From Clostridium fallax (GTDB taxonomy: Bacteria; Bacillota; Clostridia; Clostridiales; Clostridiaceae), in contig NZ_FQVM01000003.1 in assembly GCF_900129365.1 (NCBI RefSeq), forward strand, positions 62,001 to 126,000: a stretch of DNA of 64,000 bases, written 5' to 3'. A program made the translations under genes and the position numbers. Below the pieces are notes generated by a model that was not told the origin of the DNA, did not search any database, and worked only from the letters and a program-made list of their open reading frames with translations. Shown here one piece after another: positions 1 to 7,864 of this stretch. How positions within the stretch are numbered: position 1 is the first letter of the stretch; the number at the start of each line of letters is the position of its first letter.

Positions 1-86
1 GAACTCGTATCTTCGGACCAGTTGCTAGGGAGCTAAGAGATAAAGAATTTAACAAAATCTTATCATTAGCACCAGAAGTTCTTTAG
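1..86 (+). CDS. rplN: Ribosomal protein L14 (uL14), C-terminal fragment
   Basis: The window opens inside this gene. The frame starting at base 3 reads TRIFGPVARELRDKEFN and ends LAPEVL before TAG at 84-86, which is the conserved C-terminus of L14, a 50S protein at the subunit interface. The next gene, rplX, starts 17 bases later, as in the usual rplN-rplX-rplE order. Only the last 27 codons are present, and the truncation is the window edge and not a mutation. Confidence 0.93.
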   Translation, partial: TRIFGPVARELRDKEFNKILSLAPEVL

Positions 87-103
87 AATAGGAGGTGGCT
101 AAG

Positions 104-418
104 GTGAAGGTACATGTAAGAAAGAACGACACTGTAGTTGTCATATCAGGAAAAGACCAAGGAAAAATCGGTGAAGTTTTAGCTGTAATGCCAAAGAACG
201 GTAAAGTACTTGTAAAGGGAGTTAACATAGTTAGCAGACATCAAAAACCAAGCAGAGCGAACATGCAAGGTGGTATAGTTAAGAGTGAAGCTCCAATTTA
301 CAGCTCAAAAGTAATGTTATACTGCACTAAGTGTAAAAAAGCAACAAGAATAAGCCATAAATTATTAGAAGATGGAACAAAAGTAAGAGTGTGCAAACAT
401 TGCAAGGAAACATTCTAA
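104..418 (+). CDS. rplX: Ribosomal protein L24 (uL24)
   Basis: This is a 104-residue 50S assembly-initiator protein that binds the 5' part of 23S rRNA. The N-terminal KOW motif is visible (VHVRKNDTVVVISGKDQGK) along with the typical KPSRANMQGG segment. The C-terminal CTKCKK...CKHC cysteine pairs look like a small zinc knuckle, which occurs in some L24 forms. I chose GTG at 104 over the in-frame GTG at 95 because GGAGG at 91-95 lies 8 bases before 104 and would overlap the earlier start. It sits between rplN and rplE in the spc operon. Confidence 0.95.
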   Translation: MKVHVRKNDTVVVISGKDQGKIGEVLAVMPKNGKVLVKGVNIVSRHQKPSRANMQGGIVKSEAPIYSSKVMLYCTKCKKATRISHKLLEDGTKVRVCKHCKETF

Positions 419-440
419 TATTTGAAAGGAGGTAATTCAT

Positions 441-983
441 ATGATGCCAAGACTACAAGAAAAGTTTGAAAAAGAAGTAGTTCAAGCAATGATGGATAAG
501 TTTGGATATAAGAACGTGATGGAAGTTCCAAAGCTTGAAAAAATCGTAATAAATATGGGTGTAGGAGAAGCTAAAGAAAACCAAAAGGTTTTAGAATCAG
601 CTGTAGCCGACCTAACTTTAATAACAGGACAAAAGCCGGTGTTAACTAGAGCGAAAAAGTCAGTTGCTAACTTTAAGATAAGAGAAAACATGCCATTAGG
701 ATGTAAAGTTACTTTAAGAAAGCAAATGATGTATGAATTCGCAGATAAGCTAGTATCAATAGCTTTACCAAGAGTTAGAGACTTCAGAGGAGTTTCAGAT
801 AAGTCATTTGATGGAAGAGGAAACTACTCACTAGGAATTAAAGAACAATTAATATTCCCAGAAATTGAATATGATAAAGTTGATAAAGTAAGAGGAATGG
901 ATATAATCTTCGTAACAACTGCTAAAACAGACGAAGAAGCAAGAGAATTATTAAGATTCTTAGGTATGCCATTTGCTCAATAA
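441..983 (+). CDS. rplE: Ribosomal protein L5 (uL5)
   Basis: A 180-residue 50S central-protuberance protein that contacts 5S rRNA and P-site tRNA. The family signatures IVINMGVGEAKEN, GQKPVLTRAKKSVANFKIRE and DFRGVSDKSFDGRGNYSLG are intact and the length is standard. GGAGG at 428-432 is 8 bases from ATG 441. A second ATG follows at 444, so the exact start could be one codon later. It is co-transcribed with rplX and rpsN. Confidence 0.97.
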   Translation: MMPRLQEKFEKEVVQAMMDKFGYKNVMEVPKLEKIVINMGVGEAKENQKVLESAVADLTLITGQKPVLTRAKKSVANFKIRENMPLGCKVTLRKQMMYEFADKLVSIALPRVRDFRGVSDKSFDGRGNYSLGIKEQLIFPEIEYDKVDKVRGMDIIFVTTAKTDEEARELLRFLGMPFAQ

Positions 984-998
984 TAAGGAGGGGATATC

Positions 999-1184
999 GT
1001 GGCACGTAAGGCAATGATCGAAAAATGGAAAAAGACACCTAAGTACAGCACAAGAGCCTATACAAGATGTAGATTATGTGGAAGACCACATTCAGTTTTA
1101 AAGAAATTCGGAATCTGCCGTATTTGCTTCAGAGAACTTGCTTACAAAGGAGAAATTCCTGGTTGTAAGAAGGCAAGCTGGTAA
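999..1184 (+). CDS. rpsN: Ribosomal protein S14, zinc-binding form (uS14)
   Basis: This 61-residue short S14 has two CxxC pairs (CRLCGRPH and CRICF), the zinc-binding form typical of Firmicutes housekeeping S14. It helps assemble the 30S head. The start is GTG at 999, preceded by AAGGAGGGG. The gene lies 15 bases after rplE and before rpsH, the normal spc order. A zinc-free paralogue, if there is one, is not in this window. Confidence 0.96.
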   Translation: MARKAMIEKWKKTPKYSTRAYTRCRLCGRPHSVLKKFGICRICFRELAYKGEIPGCKKASW

Positions 1185-1216
1185 TTTATTGATGTAATGA
1201 AAGGAGGCACAATATA

Positions 1217-1615
1217 ATGGTTATGACAGATCCAATAGCAGATTTGCTAACACGTATAAGAAATGCAAATGCTGTTAAACACGAAGTAACAGAAATACCT
1301 TCTTCAAACGTAAAGAAGGCTATTGCAAATATATTATTACAAGAGGGTTATATTAAGAACATAGAAGAGTATAACGATGGTGTTGTACCAATGCTAAGAT
1401 TAACTCTTAAGTACGGAGCAAACAAAGAGAGAGTAATAACTGGTCTTAAGAGAATATCAAAACCAGGTTTAAGAGTATATTGTAAGAGTGATGAAATTCC
1501 TAAGGTATTAAATGGATTAGGAATAGCTATAATATCAACTTCAAAAGGAATCGTTGTTGATAGAGAAGCTAGAAAATTAGGATTAGGTGGAGAAGTTATC
1601 TGCTACGTTTGGTAG
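1217..1615 (+). CDS. rpsH: Ribosomal protein S8 (uS8)
   Basis: A 132-residue 30S assembly protein that binds the central domain of 16S rRNA. Recognised by MTDPIADLLTRIRNAN at the N-terminus and the C-terminal STSKGIVVDREARKLGLGGEVICYVW block. AAAGGAGGC precedes ATG 1217, and a second ATG at 1223 is a possible alternative start. In E. coli S8 represses its own operon. I did not identify a matching site here. Confidence 0.96.
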   Translation: MVMTDPIADLLTRIRNANAVKHEVTEIPSSNVKKAIANILLQEGYIKNIEEYNDGVVPMLRLTLKYGANKERVITGLKRISKPGLRVYCKSDEIPKVLNGLGIAIISTSKGIVVDREARKLGLGGEVICYVW

Positions 1616-1704
1616 TATGAAATTTTACCAAGATTGAAAATTAGCTAGATTGTAGATTGAAATAAATATTAACTATCGTAAGCCAAAAAACAGGAGGTGC
1701 AATT

Positions 1705-2247
1705 ATGTCAAGAGTTGGTAGATTACCAATAGCTATCCCTGCTGGCGTAACTGTTACTGTAACACCAGACAACGTTGTTACAGTAAAGGGTGCTAAGGGT
1801 GAGCTAGTGAAAGCTATGCACAAAGACATAAATATAGCTGTGGAAGACAACCAAGTGGTTGTAACAAGACCAAGCGATGATAAGCAACACAGAGCTTTAC
1901 ATGGATTAACTAGAGCGTTAATAAACAACATGGTTATCGGTGTAAGTGCTGGTTATCAAAAAACATTAGAATTAATTGGAGTTGGTTACAGAGCTCAACT
2001 TCAAGGTAAAAAATTAGTTATGAACCTTGGATACTCACATCCAGTTGAAATAGAAGCAACTGAAGGCGTAACTTTTGAAGTTCCAGCTGCAACTAAAGTT
2101 GTAGTTAAAGGTATCGACAAAGAAAAAGTTGGTGCTGTAGCAGCTGACATCAGATCATGGAGAGAACCTGAACCATACAAGGGTAAAGGAATCAAATATG
2201 AAAATGAAGTTATAAGAAGAAAAGAAGGTAAAACTGGTAAGAAATAA
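1705..2247 (+). CDS. rplF: Ribosomal protein L6 (uL6)
   Basis: A 180-residue two-domain 50S protein near the factor-binding centre. It begins MSRVGRLPIAIPAGV and carries the C-terminal signature PEPYKGKGIKYENEVIRRKEGK. An 89-base spacer separates it from rpsH, longer than other spacers in this operon, and CAGGAGGTG lies just before ATG 1705. Length and motifs are standard. Confidence 0.97.
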   Translation: MSRVGRLPIAIPAGVTVTVTPDNVVTVKGAKGELVKAMHKDINIAVEDNQVVVTRPSDDKQHRALHGLTRALINNMVIGVSAGYQKTLELIGVGYRAQLQGKKLVMNLGYSHPVEIEATEGVTFEVPAATKVVVKGIDKEKVGAVAADIRSWREPEPYKGKGIKYENEVIRRKEGKTGKK

Positions 2248-2278
2248 TAAGTGAGAATTCAGAAAGGAGTGAAAACTT

Positions 2279-2641
2279 ATGTTCAAGAAGGTAGACAAAA
2301 AAGAGTCAAGACAAAGACGTCACCTTAGAGTTCGTAAGAAAATATTCGGTACTACTGAGAGACCAAGACTTTCAGTGTACAGAAGTGAAAAGAATATATA
2401 CGCTCAAATAATAGATGACATTAATGCTGTTACTTTAGTAGCTGCTTCAAGCTTAGATAAAGATTTCAGCAATAAGGTTGGTAGCAACAAGGAAGCTGCA
2501 AGATTAGTTGGAGAACTAGTTGCTAAAAGAGCTTTAGATAAAGGAATAAGCGAAGTAGTATTCGACAGAGGTGGATACGTATATCACGGAAGAGTTCAAG
2601 AATTAGCTGAGGGTGCAAGAGAAGCAGGCCTTAAATTCTAA
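2279..2641 (+). CDS. rplR: Ribosomal protein L18 (uL18)
   Basis: A 120-residue 5S rRNA-binding protein of the central protuberance. The basic N-terminus (RQRRHLRVRKKIFGTTERPRLSV), the YAQIIDD segment and the C-terminal FDRGGYVYHGRVQELAEGAREAGL are characteristic. AAAGGAG lies 8-9 bases upstream of ATG 2279. It sits between rplF and rpsE as expected. Confidence 0.97.
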   Translation: MFKKVDKKESRQRRHLRVRKKIFGTTERPRLSVYRSEKNIYAQIIDDINAVTLVAASSLDKDFSNKVGSNKEAARLVGELVAKRALDKGISEVVFDRGGYVYHGRVQELAEGAREAGLKF

Positions 2642-2656
2642 TAAGGAGGGAAATAA

Positions 2657-3154
2657 ATGAGAATCGATCCTAGCACACTAGACCTTAAAGAAAAGGTTGT
2701 TTATATAAACAGAGTAACTAAGGTTGTTAAGGGTGGTAGAAACTTCAGATTCAGTGCTCTAGTAGTTGTTGGAGATGAGAACGGACACGTTGGAGTAGGA
2801 ATCGGTAAGTCTATCGAAGTTCCAGAAGCAATCAGAAAAGGAATTGAAGACGCTAAAAAGAACTTAATTGAAGTTTCAACTGTTGGAACAACAGTTCCTC
2901 ACCAAGTAGAAGGTATATTTGGTAGAGGAAGAGTTCTTATAATGCCAGCAACAGAAGGTACAGGAGTTATAGCTGGAGGTCCAGCTAGATCAGTACTTGA
3001 ATTAGCAGGTATTAAAGACGTTAGAGCTAAGTCTCTAGGTTCAAATAATCCAAGAAACATGGTTAATGCAACAATCAACGGATTAGCTAGCTTAAGAACA
3101 GCAGAAGATATAGCTAGATTAAGAGGCAAATCAGTTGAAGAGATTCTAGGTTAG
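2657..3154 (+). CDS. rpsE: Ribosomal protein S5 (uS5)
   Basis: A 165-residue 30S protein involved in decoding accuracy and the mRNA entry channel. The double-stranded-RNA-binding part (NRVTKVVKGGRNFRFSALVVVGD) and the C-terminal TGVIAGGPARSVLELAGIKD block are intact. AAGGAGGG precedes ATG 2657 at good spacing. The next gene rpmD begins 12 bases after its stop. Confidence 0.97.
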   Translation: MRIDPSTLDLKEKVVYINRVTKVVKGGRNFRFSALVVVGDENGHVGVGIGKSIEVPEAIRKGIEDAKKNLIEVSTVGTTVPHQVEGIFGRGRVLIMPATEGTGVIAGGPARSVLELAGIKDVRAKSLGSNNPRNMVNATINGLASLRTAEDIARLRGKSVEEILG

Positions 3155-3166
3155 GAGGGATAAGCG

Positions 3167-3346
3167 ATGGCAAAGTTAAAAGTAACTTTAGTAAAAAGCT
3201 TAATCGGCAGAAAGAAAGACCATATCGCTACTGCTAATGCCCTTGGACTAAGAAAGATCGGTAAAACAGTAGAGCAAAACGATACTCCTCAAGTTAGAGG
3301 TATGATAAATAAAATAGACTACTTATTAAAAGTAGAAGAAATTTAA
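3167..3346 (+). CDS. rpmD: Ribosomal protein L30 (uL30)
   Basis: A 59-codon gene between rpsE and rplO. It reads MAKLKVTLVKSLIGRKKDH and continues ANALGLRKIGKTVEQNDTPQVRGMINKIDYLLKVEEI before TAA at 3344-3346. The LGLRKIGKTV...VRGMI pattern is the L30 signature, and 59 residues is the normal bacterial length. AGGAGGG at 3153-3159 gives a good ribosome-binding site. It is co-transcribed with both neighbours. Confidence 0.96.
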   Translation: MAKLKVTLVKSLIGRKKDHIATANALGLRKIGKTVEQNDTPQVRGMINKIDYLLKVEEI

Positions 3347-3366
3347 TAACGAGGAGGTGTAAGGGA

Positions 3367-3807
3367 ATGAAACTTCATGAGTTAAAACCAGCAGCAGGTA
3401 GCAAGAAGGCTCCAAAGAGAGTTGGTAGAGGTACAGGTTCAGGTTTAGGAAGAAACGCTGGTAAAGGAGAAAAAGGTCAAAACGCTAGATCAGGTGGCGG
3501 AGTAAGACCAGGATTCGAAGGCGGTCAAATGCCTTTATTCAGAAGACTTCCTAAAAGAGGATTCACTAATCCATTCACTAAGAACTTCGTAACAATAAAC
3601 GTAGACAGATTAAACATATTTGAAAACGGAACAGAAGTTACTCCAGAATTATTACTTGAAAGAAGAGTAGTAAGTAAGCTAATGGATGGAGTTAAGATTC
3701 TTGGAAATGGTAACATAGAAAAGAACTTAACAGTTAGAGGATGCAAGTTCTCAAAGACTGCAATAGAAAAAATAGAAGCAGCTGGAGGAAAAGTTGAGGT
3801 GATCTAA
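3367..3807 (+). CDS. rplO: Ribosomal protein L15 (uL15)
   Basis: A 146-residue late-assembly 50S protein. The glycine-rich basic N-terminus (VGRGTGSGLGRNAGKGEKGQ) and the segment FEGGQMPLFRRLPKRGF are diagnostic. The C-terminus closes with KIEAAGGKVEVI, as usual. GAGGAGGTG precedes ATG 3367. secY follows after only two bases, so the two are probably translationally coupled. Confidence 0.97.
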   Translation: MKLHELKPAAGSKKAPKRVGRGTGSGLGRNAGKGEKGQNARSGGGVRPGFEGGQMPLFRRLPKRGFTNPFTKNFVTINVDRLNIFENGTEVTPELLLERRVVSKLMDGVKILGNGNIEKNLTVRGCKFSKTAIEKIEAAGGKVEVI

Positions 3808-3809
3808 TA

Positions 3810-5087
3810 ATGCTATCAACCCTACGTAATGCCTGGAAGGTTCCGGATCTAAGGAAGAAAATATTATGGACGTTTTTCCTAGTTGCAATTTTCAGGATGG
3901 GAAGTCATATTCCTGTTCCTGGAATTAATACTGGATATTTGAAAGAAATAACTCAACAAGTTGGTTTAGTCGGATTTTACGACTTAATTTCTGGAGGAGC
4001 CTTTAGTAGATTTAGTATATTCGCATTAGGTGTAGTGCCTTATATTAATGCATCCATTATAATGCAGCTTTTAACTATATCTATACCTTCGTTAGAACAG
4101 CTTTCTAAAGAAGGAGAAGAAGGAAGAAAGAAAATACAAAAGATTACAAGGTATGCTTCTATTGCATTAGGATTTATTACAGCTTATGGTACTTATATTA
4201 TTATATATAACCAAGGTGCTATAAAGGATGTATCTTTTGGAATGACATTCTTAATTTTAATCACATTAGTTGTTGGTTCAACTTTCTGTATGTGGTTAGG
4301 TGATCAGATAACAGTTAAAGGAATTGGTAACGGAATATCATTATTAATTTTTGTTAATATAGTTTCAAGAATACCAATGACATTCTACTCAATAATGGGC
4401 TTAAAGAAAGCTGAAGAAATTAACATTGTTGATATATTCCTATTCATAGTATTTGCTCTAGCATTATTAGTAATTGTAATATTCCTTTCTTTAGCAGAAA
4501 GAAGAATAACTGTACAATATGCAGGTAAAGCAGTAGGAAGTAAAGTTTATAGAGGGCAATCAACTCATATTCCTCTAAGCATAATTGGATCAACTGTTAT
4601 AGCAATAATCTTTGCTATGTCAGTAATGCAATTTCCAGAGGTAATAGCCCAGTTCTTCAAGAATAAATCTTGGGCACAGGCTATGCTTCAAAATCCATAT
4701 AGTCCTTTTAACCATAATAGTTGGGTTTATATGGTAGTATATGCCTTATTGACAATTTTCTTTACATGGTTTTATACACAAATAACATTTAAACCAGATG
4801 AAATGGCAGAGAATATGCATAAATCAGCAGGTTTTATTCCAGGAATAAGACCGGGCCAACCAACAGCAAAGTATTTAGAACGAGTTTTAGATAGATTATC
4901 AGTATTTGGAGGATTATTTGCAGCAATCATAGCAGTAACTCCATTGATGATAGCTAATTATACTAAGTTTAAAGATATATCCTTTGGTGGAACATCATTA
5001 TTAATACTTGTTAGTGTATCACTAGAAGTTATGAGACAATTAGAATCTCAATTAGTAATGCGACATTATCAAGGATTTCTTAAATAA
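3810..5087 (+). CDS. secY: Protein translocase subunit SecY
   Basis: The 425-residue core of the SecYEG translocon for export and membrane insertion of proteins. Ten hydrophobic helices can be traced. The plug/TM2 region reads GLVGFYDLISGGAFSRFSIFALGVVPYINASIIMQ, and the cytoplasmic loop GIRPGQPTAKYLERVLDRLSVFGG is the conserved SecA/ribosome contact region. The gene starts two bases after rplO, and no clear ribosome-binding site of its own is needed given coupling. It is followed by adk, the common Firmicutes order. Confidence 0.98.
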   Translation: MLSTLRNAWKVPDLRKKILWTFFLVAIFRMGSHIPVPGINTGYLKEITQQVGLVGFYDLISGGAFSRFSIFALGVVPYINASIIMQLLTISIPSLEQLSKEGEEGRKKIQKITRYASIALGFITAYGTYIIIYNQGAIKDVSFGMTFLILITLVVGSTFCMWLGDQITVKGIGNGISLLIFVNIVSRIPMTFYSIMGLKKAEEINIVDIFLFIVFALALLVIVIFLSLAERRITVQYAGKAVGSKVYRGQSTHIPLSIIGSTVIAIIFAMSVMQFPEVIAQFFKNKSWAQAMLQNPYSPFNHNSWVYMVVYALLTIFFTWFYTQITFKPDEMAENMHKSAGFIPGIRPGQPTAKYLERVLDRLSVFGGLFAAIIAVTPLMIANYTKFKDISFGGTSLLILVSVSLEVMRQLESQLVMRHYQGFLK

Positions 5088-5111
5088 GACTAAACAATGG
5101 AGATGATGCCC

Positions 5112-5762
5112 GTGAAAATAGTATTATTAGGTCCTCCTGGTGCAGGAAAAGGAACACAGGCAAAATCAATTAGTAATAGATACTCCATTCCACATATATC
5201 AACTGGTGATATTTTCAGAAAGAATATTTCTGAAAATACTCCTTTAGGTATTGAGGCTAAAAAGTATATTGATAACGGTCAGTTAGTTCCAGATGAAGTT
5301 ACTATTAACATGGTTAAGGATAGACTTCAGCAGGAAGATTGCAAGAACGGATATCTATTAGATGGTTTTCCTAGAACTGTGCATCAAGCAGAGGCTTTAC
5401 AGTCTTTCCTAACAGAAAGAAATGAGAATCTTGACACAGCACTTCTTATAGAAGTTCCAAAAGATTTTATCTTAGAAAGAATGACTGGAAGAAGAGTTTG
5501 TCCTTCTTGTGGAGCTAGCTACCATATCAAATTTAATCCACCTCAAGTAGATGGAAAATGTGATCTATGTGGTAGTGATGTGATTCAAAGAAAAGATGAT
5601 ACAGAAGTTACTGTAAAAGAAAGACTAGAAGTTTACGAGAAACAAACACAACCATTGATTGATTTCTATAAGAAGAAAGAGTTACTATCTATAGTAGATG
5701 GAACTCAAGCTATCAACGAGGTCTTTGAAAGTATCTGCAAGTTATTAGGGAGTAAAAATTAA
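5112..5762 (+). CDS. adk: Adenylate kinase, zinc-containing type
   Basis: Catalyses ATP + AMP to 2 ADP in the cytosol. The P-loop GPPGAGKGTQ, the AMP-binding DGFPRT and the LID domain are all present. The LID carries CPSCGASYH and CDLC, four cysteines that bind a structural zinc as in many Gram-positive enzymes. I set the start at GTG 5112, giving MKIVLLGPPGAGKG and 216 residues. GGAG at 5099-5102 is 9 bases upstream, and the ATG at 5097 would add residues not seen in the family. The stop overlaps the map start by one base. Confidence 0.95.
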   Translation: MKIVLLGPPGAGKGTQAKSISNRYSIPHISTGDIFRKNISENTPLGIEAKKYIDNGQLVPDEVTINMVKDRLQQEDCKNGYLLDGFPRTVHQAEALQSFLTERNENLDTALLIEVPKDFILERMTGRRVCPSCGASYHIKFNPPQVDGKCDLCGSDVIQRKDDTEVTVKERLEVYEKQTQPLIDFYKKKELLSIVDGTQAINEVFESICKLLGSKN

Positions 5763-6511
5763 TGATTTTTCTTAAAAAGAATTCTGAAGTCGATCTAATG
5801 AGAAAGGCTGGAAGAATTGTTGGAGAAACATTACTTTTAATAGAAGAAAACATAAGACCTGGTGTAACTACAGCAGAATTAGATAAAATAGCAGAACAAT
5901 TTATAACTAAGCATGGGGCCATACCTTCATTTAAAGGCTTATATGGATTCCCAGCTTCATTATGTATATCTGTTAATGAGCAGGTTGTTCATGGAATACC
6001 TAGTAAGCGTAAGCTTAACGAGGGAGACATTGTAAGTGTTGATTGCGGAGCATTGATAGATGGATTTCATGGTGATGCTGCTAGAACATTTTGCGTAGGA
6101 ACAGTGTCTGAAGAAGCTAAAAAACTTGTAGAAGTTACTAAAGAATGTTTTTTTAAAGGTATTAAAAAAGCGGAAGTAGGTAACAGATTAACAGATATTT
6201 CTCATGAAATTCAACAATATGTTGAAGCAGCAGGGTTTTCTGTTGTTAGAGATTATGTTGGTCATGGAATAGGAAGGAGTCTTCATGAAGATCCTGAAGT
6301 TCCTAATTTCGGTAAACCAGGTAGAGGTCCAAAACTTCAAGAAGGTATGGTTTTAGCTATTGAACCAATGGTTAATGCTGGCACATTTCGTGTTAAAACT
6401 TTAGGAGATAAATGGACTGTTATTACTGAAGACAGTAAGCTTTCAGCTCATTATGAAAATACTGTTGCAATTTTACCGGATGGCCCTGAAATTTTAACAC
6501 TTATCAAATAA
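5762..6511 (+). CDS. map: Methionine aminopeptidase, type I
   Basis: Removes the initiator methionine from nascent proteins using two metal ions. The 249-residue product has the pita-bread fold residues in order: H in VHGIPSKRKL, D in VSVDCGALIDG and FHGDAART, H in VGHGIGRSLHEDPEVPN, E in LAIEPM and E in YENTVAI. Its ATG overlaps the adk stop codon (TAATG), indicating coupling. Position after secY-adk is standard for Firmicutes. Confidence 0.97.
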   Translation: MIFLKKNSEVDLMRKAGRIVGETLLLIEENIRPGVTTAELDKIAEQFITKHGAIPSFKGLYGFPASLCISVNEQVVHGIPSKRKLNEGDIVSVDCGALIDGFHGDAARTFCVGTVSEEAKKLVEVTKECFFKGIKKAEVGNRLTDISHEIQQYVEAAGFSVVRDYVGHGIGRSLHEDPEVPNFGKPGRGPKLQEGMVLAIEPMVNAGTFRVKTLGDKWTVITEDSKLSAHYENTVAILPDGPEILTLIK

Positions 6512-6591
6512 GTTAGTGTTGCTTAGTTATAAATTACAAAGGCCTTAGCCTATGTAAATTTATGATTAAGGTAATCATTGAGGTGAAAACT

Positions 6592-6873
6592 TTGCAAAAA
6601 GAAGACTTAATTGGCAGAATGGTGATTTCTAAAGCTGGTAGAGATACTAATGATTTATATGTAGTTATAGATTTATTAGATGATAGATATGCTTTATTAG
6701 CTAATGGAAATTCTAAGAAAGTTCAAATGCCTAAAAAGAAAAAACTAAAGCATTTAGTTATCACTGATGTAATAGATCAAGAATTGAAAAATGCAATTCT
6801 TTTAAAGGATAAAAATGTTGATTTTAAAATAAAAAGATTTTTAAAATTTAAAGGTATTGGCAAGGAGGTTTGA
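6592..6873 (+). CDS. KOW-domain (L14e-like) RNA-binding protein
   Basis: A 93-residue basic protein of the small KOW-domain family often found between map and infA in Firmicutes. The N-terminus EDLIGRMVISKAGRDTNDLYVV is the KOW-like beta segment, and KKVQMPKKKKLKHL is a basic stretch. The start is TTG 6592, preceded by GAGGTG at 6580-6585 with 6-base spacing. An ATG at 6562 is possible but has no ribosome-binding site. The function is not established. A ribosome- or RNA-related role is inferred from the domain and location. Confidence 0.85.
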   Translation: MQKEDLIGRMVISKAGRDTNDLYVVIDLLDDRYALLANGNSKKVQMPKKKKLKHLVITDVIDQELKNAILLKDKNVDFKIKRFLKFKGIGKEV

Positions 6874-6880
6874 TTACCTT

Positions 6881-7099
6881 ATGTCTAAAGATGATGTAAT
6901 AGAAATGCAAGGTACAGTGCTAGAAGCACTACCAAATGCAATGTTCCAAGTTGAACTTGAAAGTGGTCATGTAATAATGGCACATATTTCAGGAAAATTA
7001 AGAATGAACTTCATAAGAATTCTACCAGGAGATAAAGTAACAGTGGAGCTTTCTCCATATGACTTAACAAGAGGTAGAATAACATGGAGAGCAAAATAA
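6881..7099 (+). CDS. infA: Translation initiation factor IF-1
   Basis: A 72-residue S1/OB-fold factor that occupies the 30S A site during initiation. It begins MSKDDVIEMQGTVLEALPNAMFQVELESGH and ends PYDLTRGRITWRAK, as IF-1 does. ATG 6881 follows AAGGAGGT at 6862-6869. The longer reading frame from 6857 overlaps the previous gene and would exceed the universal IF-1 length, so I rejected that start. Confidence 0.97.
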   Translation: MSKDDVIEMQGTVLEALPNAMFQVELESGHVIMAHISGKLRMNFIRILPGDKVTVELSPYDLTRGRITWRAK

Positions 7100-7117
7100 G
7101 AAACGGATATTCGTTTC
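7100..7117 (+). other. Small hairpin between infA and rpmJ
   Basis: GAAACG at 7100-7105 pairs with CGTTTC at 7112-7117 over a six-base loop directly after the infA stop codon. There is no T-run, so it is more likely a transcript-stabilising or processing element than a terminator. Confidence 0.4.
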
Positions 7118-7143
7118 TCTAAGGATAACAAGGAGGGTTAGCG

Positions 7144-7257
7144 ATGAAAGTAAGACCATCAGTTAAGCCTATTTGCGAAAAGTGCAAAGTTATAAAAAGA
7201 AAAGGAAGAGTAATGGTAATCTGTGAAAATCCAAAGCACAAGCAAAAGCAAGGTTAA
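7144..7257 (+). CDS. rpmJ: Ribosomal protein L36 (bL36), zinc form
   Basis: A 37-codon gene reading MKVRPSVKPICEKCKV, then IKRKGRVMVICENPKHKQKQG, then TAA at 7255-7257. The CxxC...C...H zinc ribbon of the C+ form of L36 is intact (CEKC, C, H). AAGGAGGG precedes it. It closes the first ribosomal block, before a fresh promoter for the alpha operon. Confidence 0.96.
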   Translation: MKVRPSVKPICEKCKVIKRKGRVMVICENPKHKQKQG

Positions 7258-7296
7258 TAGGCTGAAATAATTAGAATTATTGGAACCTAAAATTTA

Positions 7297-7325
7297 TTGA
7301 CTTTTTTGTAAAAGTCAAATATTAT
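7297..7325 (+). promoter_or_regulatory. Sigma-A promoter for the alpha operon (rpsM)
   Basis: TTGACT at 7297-7302 and TATTAT at 7320-7325 are separated by 17 bases. The -35 box and spacer form an inverted repeat, TTGACTTTT then TTGT then AAAAGTCAA. The start point would be near 7332, leaving a leader of about 150 bases before rpsM. Confidence 0.65.
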
Positions 7326-7350
7326 TATATAGGCATTTCATTAACGAAAA

Positions 7351-7405
7351 TAAATTTTAGGAGCGGCTGACTGAGGAGAGATAACTCTTTAGGCCTAAGA
7401 TTTTA
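7351..7405 (+). ncRNA. Structured leader upstream of rpsM (possible r-protein autoregulatory element)
   Basis: In the leader of the alpha operon, TAAATTTTAGG at 7351-7361 pairs with CCTAAGATTTTA at 7394-7405, enclosing an internal AGAG-ATAA-CTCT hairpin. The element lies between the promoter and the ribosome-binding site at 7464. In E. coli, S4 represses this operon through the rpsM leader, and rpsD is in this operon here. That the element binds S4 is inference only. Confidence 0.45.
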
Positions 7406-7480
7406 ATATAAACTTCTTACTATAAAGAAGATATAACTATAGAAAATATACATTTCAAATACCAGGAGGTGTAACATTTA

Positions 7481-7849
7481 ATGGCAAGAATAGCAGGTAT
7501 TGACCTACCAAGAGAAAAAAGAGTTGAAATAGGTCTAACTTATATATTTGGAATTGGACTTTCAACTTCAAAAGAAATTCTTTCAGCTACAGGTGTAAAT
7601 CCTGATGTAAGAGTTAAAGATTTAAGTGAAGAAGAAGTTAACGCAATAAGAGATTACATCAACAAGAACATAGTTGTTGAAGGTGATTTAAGAAGAGATA
7701 CTGCTCTTAACATCAAAAGATTAATAGAAATCGGATGCTACAGAGGAATTAGACATAGAAGAGGTCTTCCAGTAAGAGGACAAAAAACTAAGACTAATGC
7801 TAGAACTAGAAAAGGTCCTAAGAAGACTATAGCTAATAAGAAGAAATAG
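7481..7849 (+). CDS. rpsM: Ribosomal protein S13 (uS13)
   Basis: A 122-residue 30S head protein contacting the P-site tRNA and L5. It starts MARIAGIDLPREKRVEIGLTY and has the C-terminal RGLPVRGQKTKTNARTRKGPKK tail. CAGGAGGTG precedes ATG 7481. It is the first gene of the alpha operon here, behind its own promoter. Confidence 0.97.
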   Translation: MARIAGIDLPREKRVEIGLTYIFGIGLSTSKEILSATGVNPDVRVKDLSEEEVNAIRDYINKNIVVEGDLRRDTALNIKRLIEIGCYRGIRHRRGLPVRGQKTKTNARTRKGPKKTIANKKK

Positions 7850-7864
7850 TGAGGAGGGAAGACA

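Noticed and set aside
6562..6591. Upstream ATG start for the KOW-domain gene
   Set aside because: It lacks a ribosome-binding site and adds residues not seen in this family. TTG 6592 with GAGGTG six bases before it is preferred.
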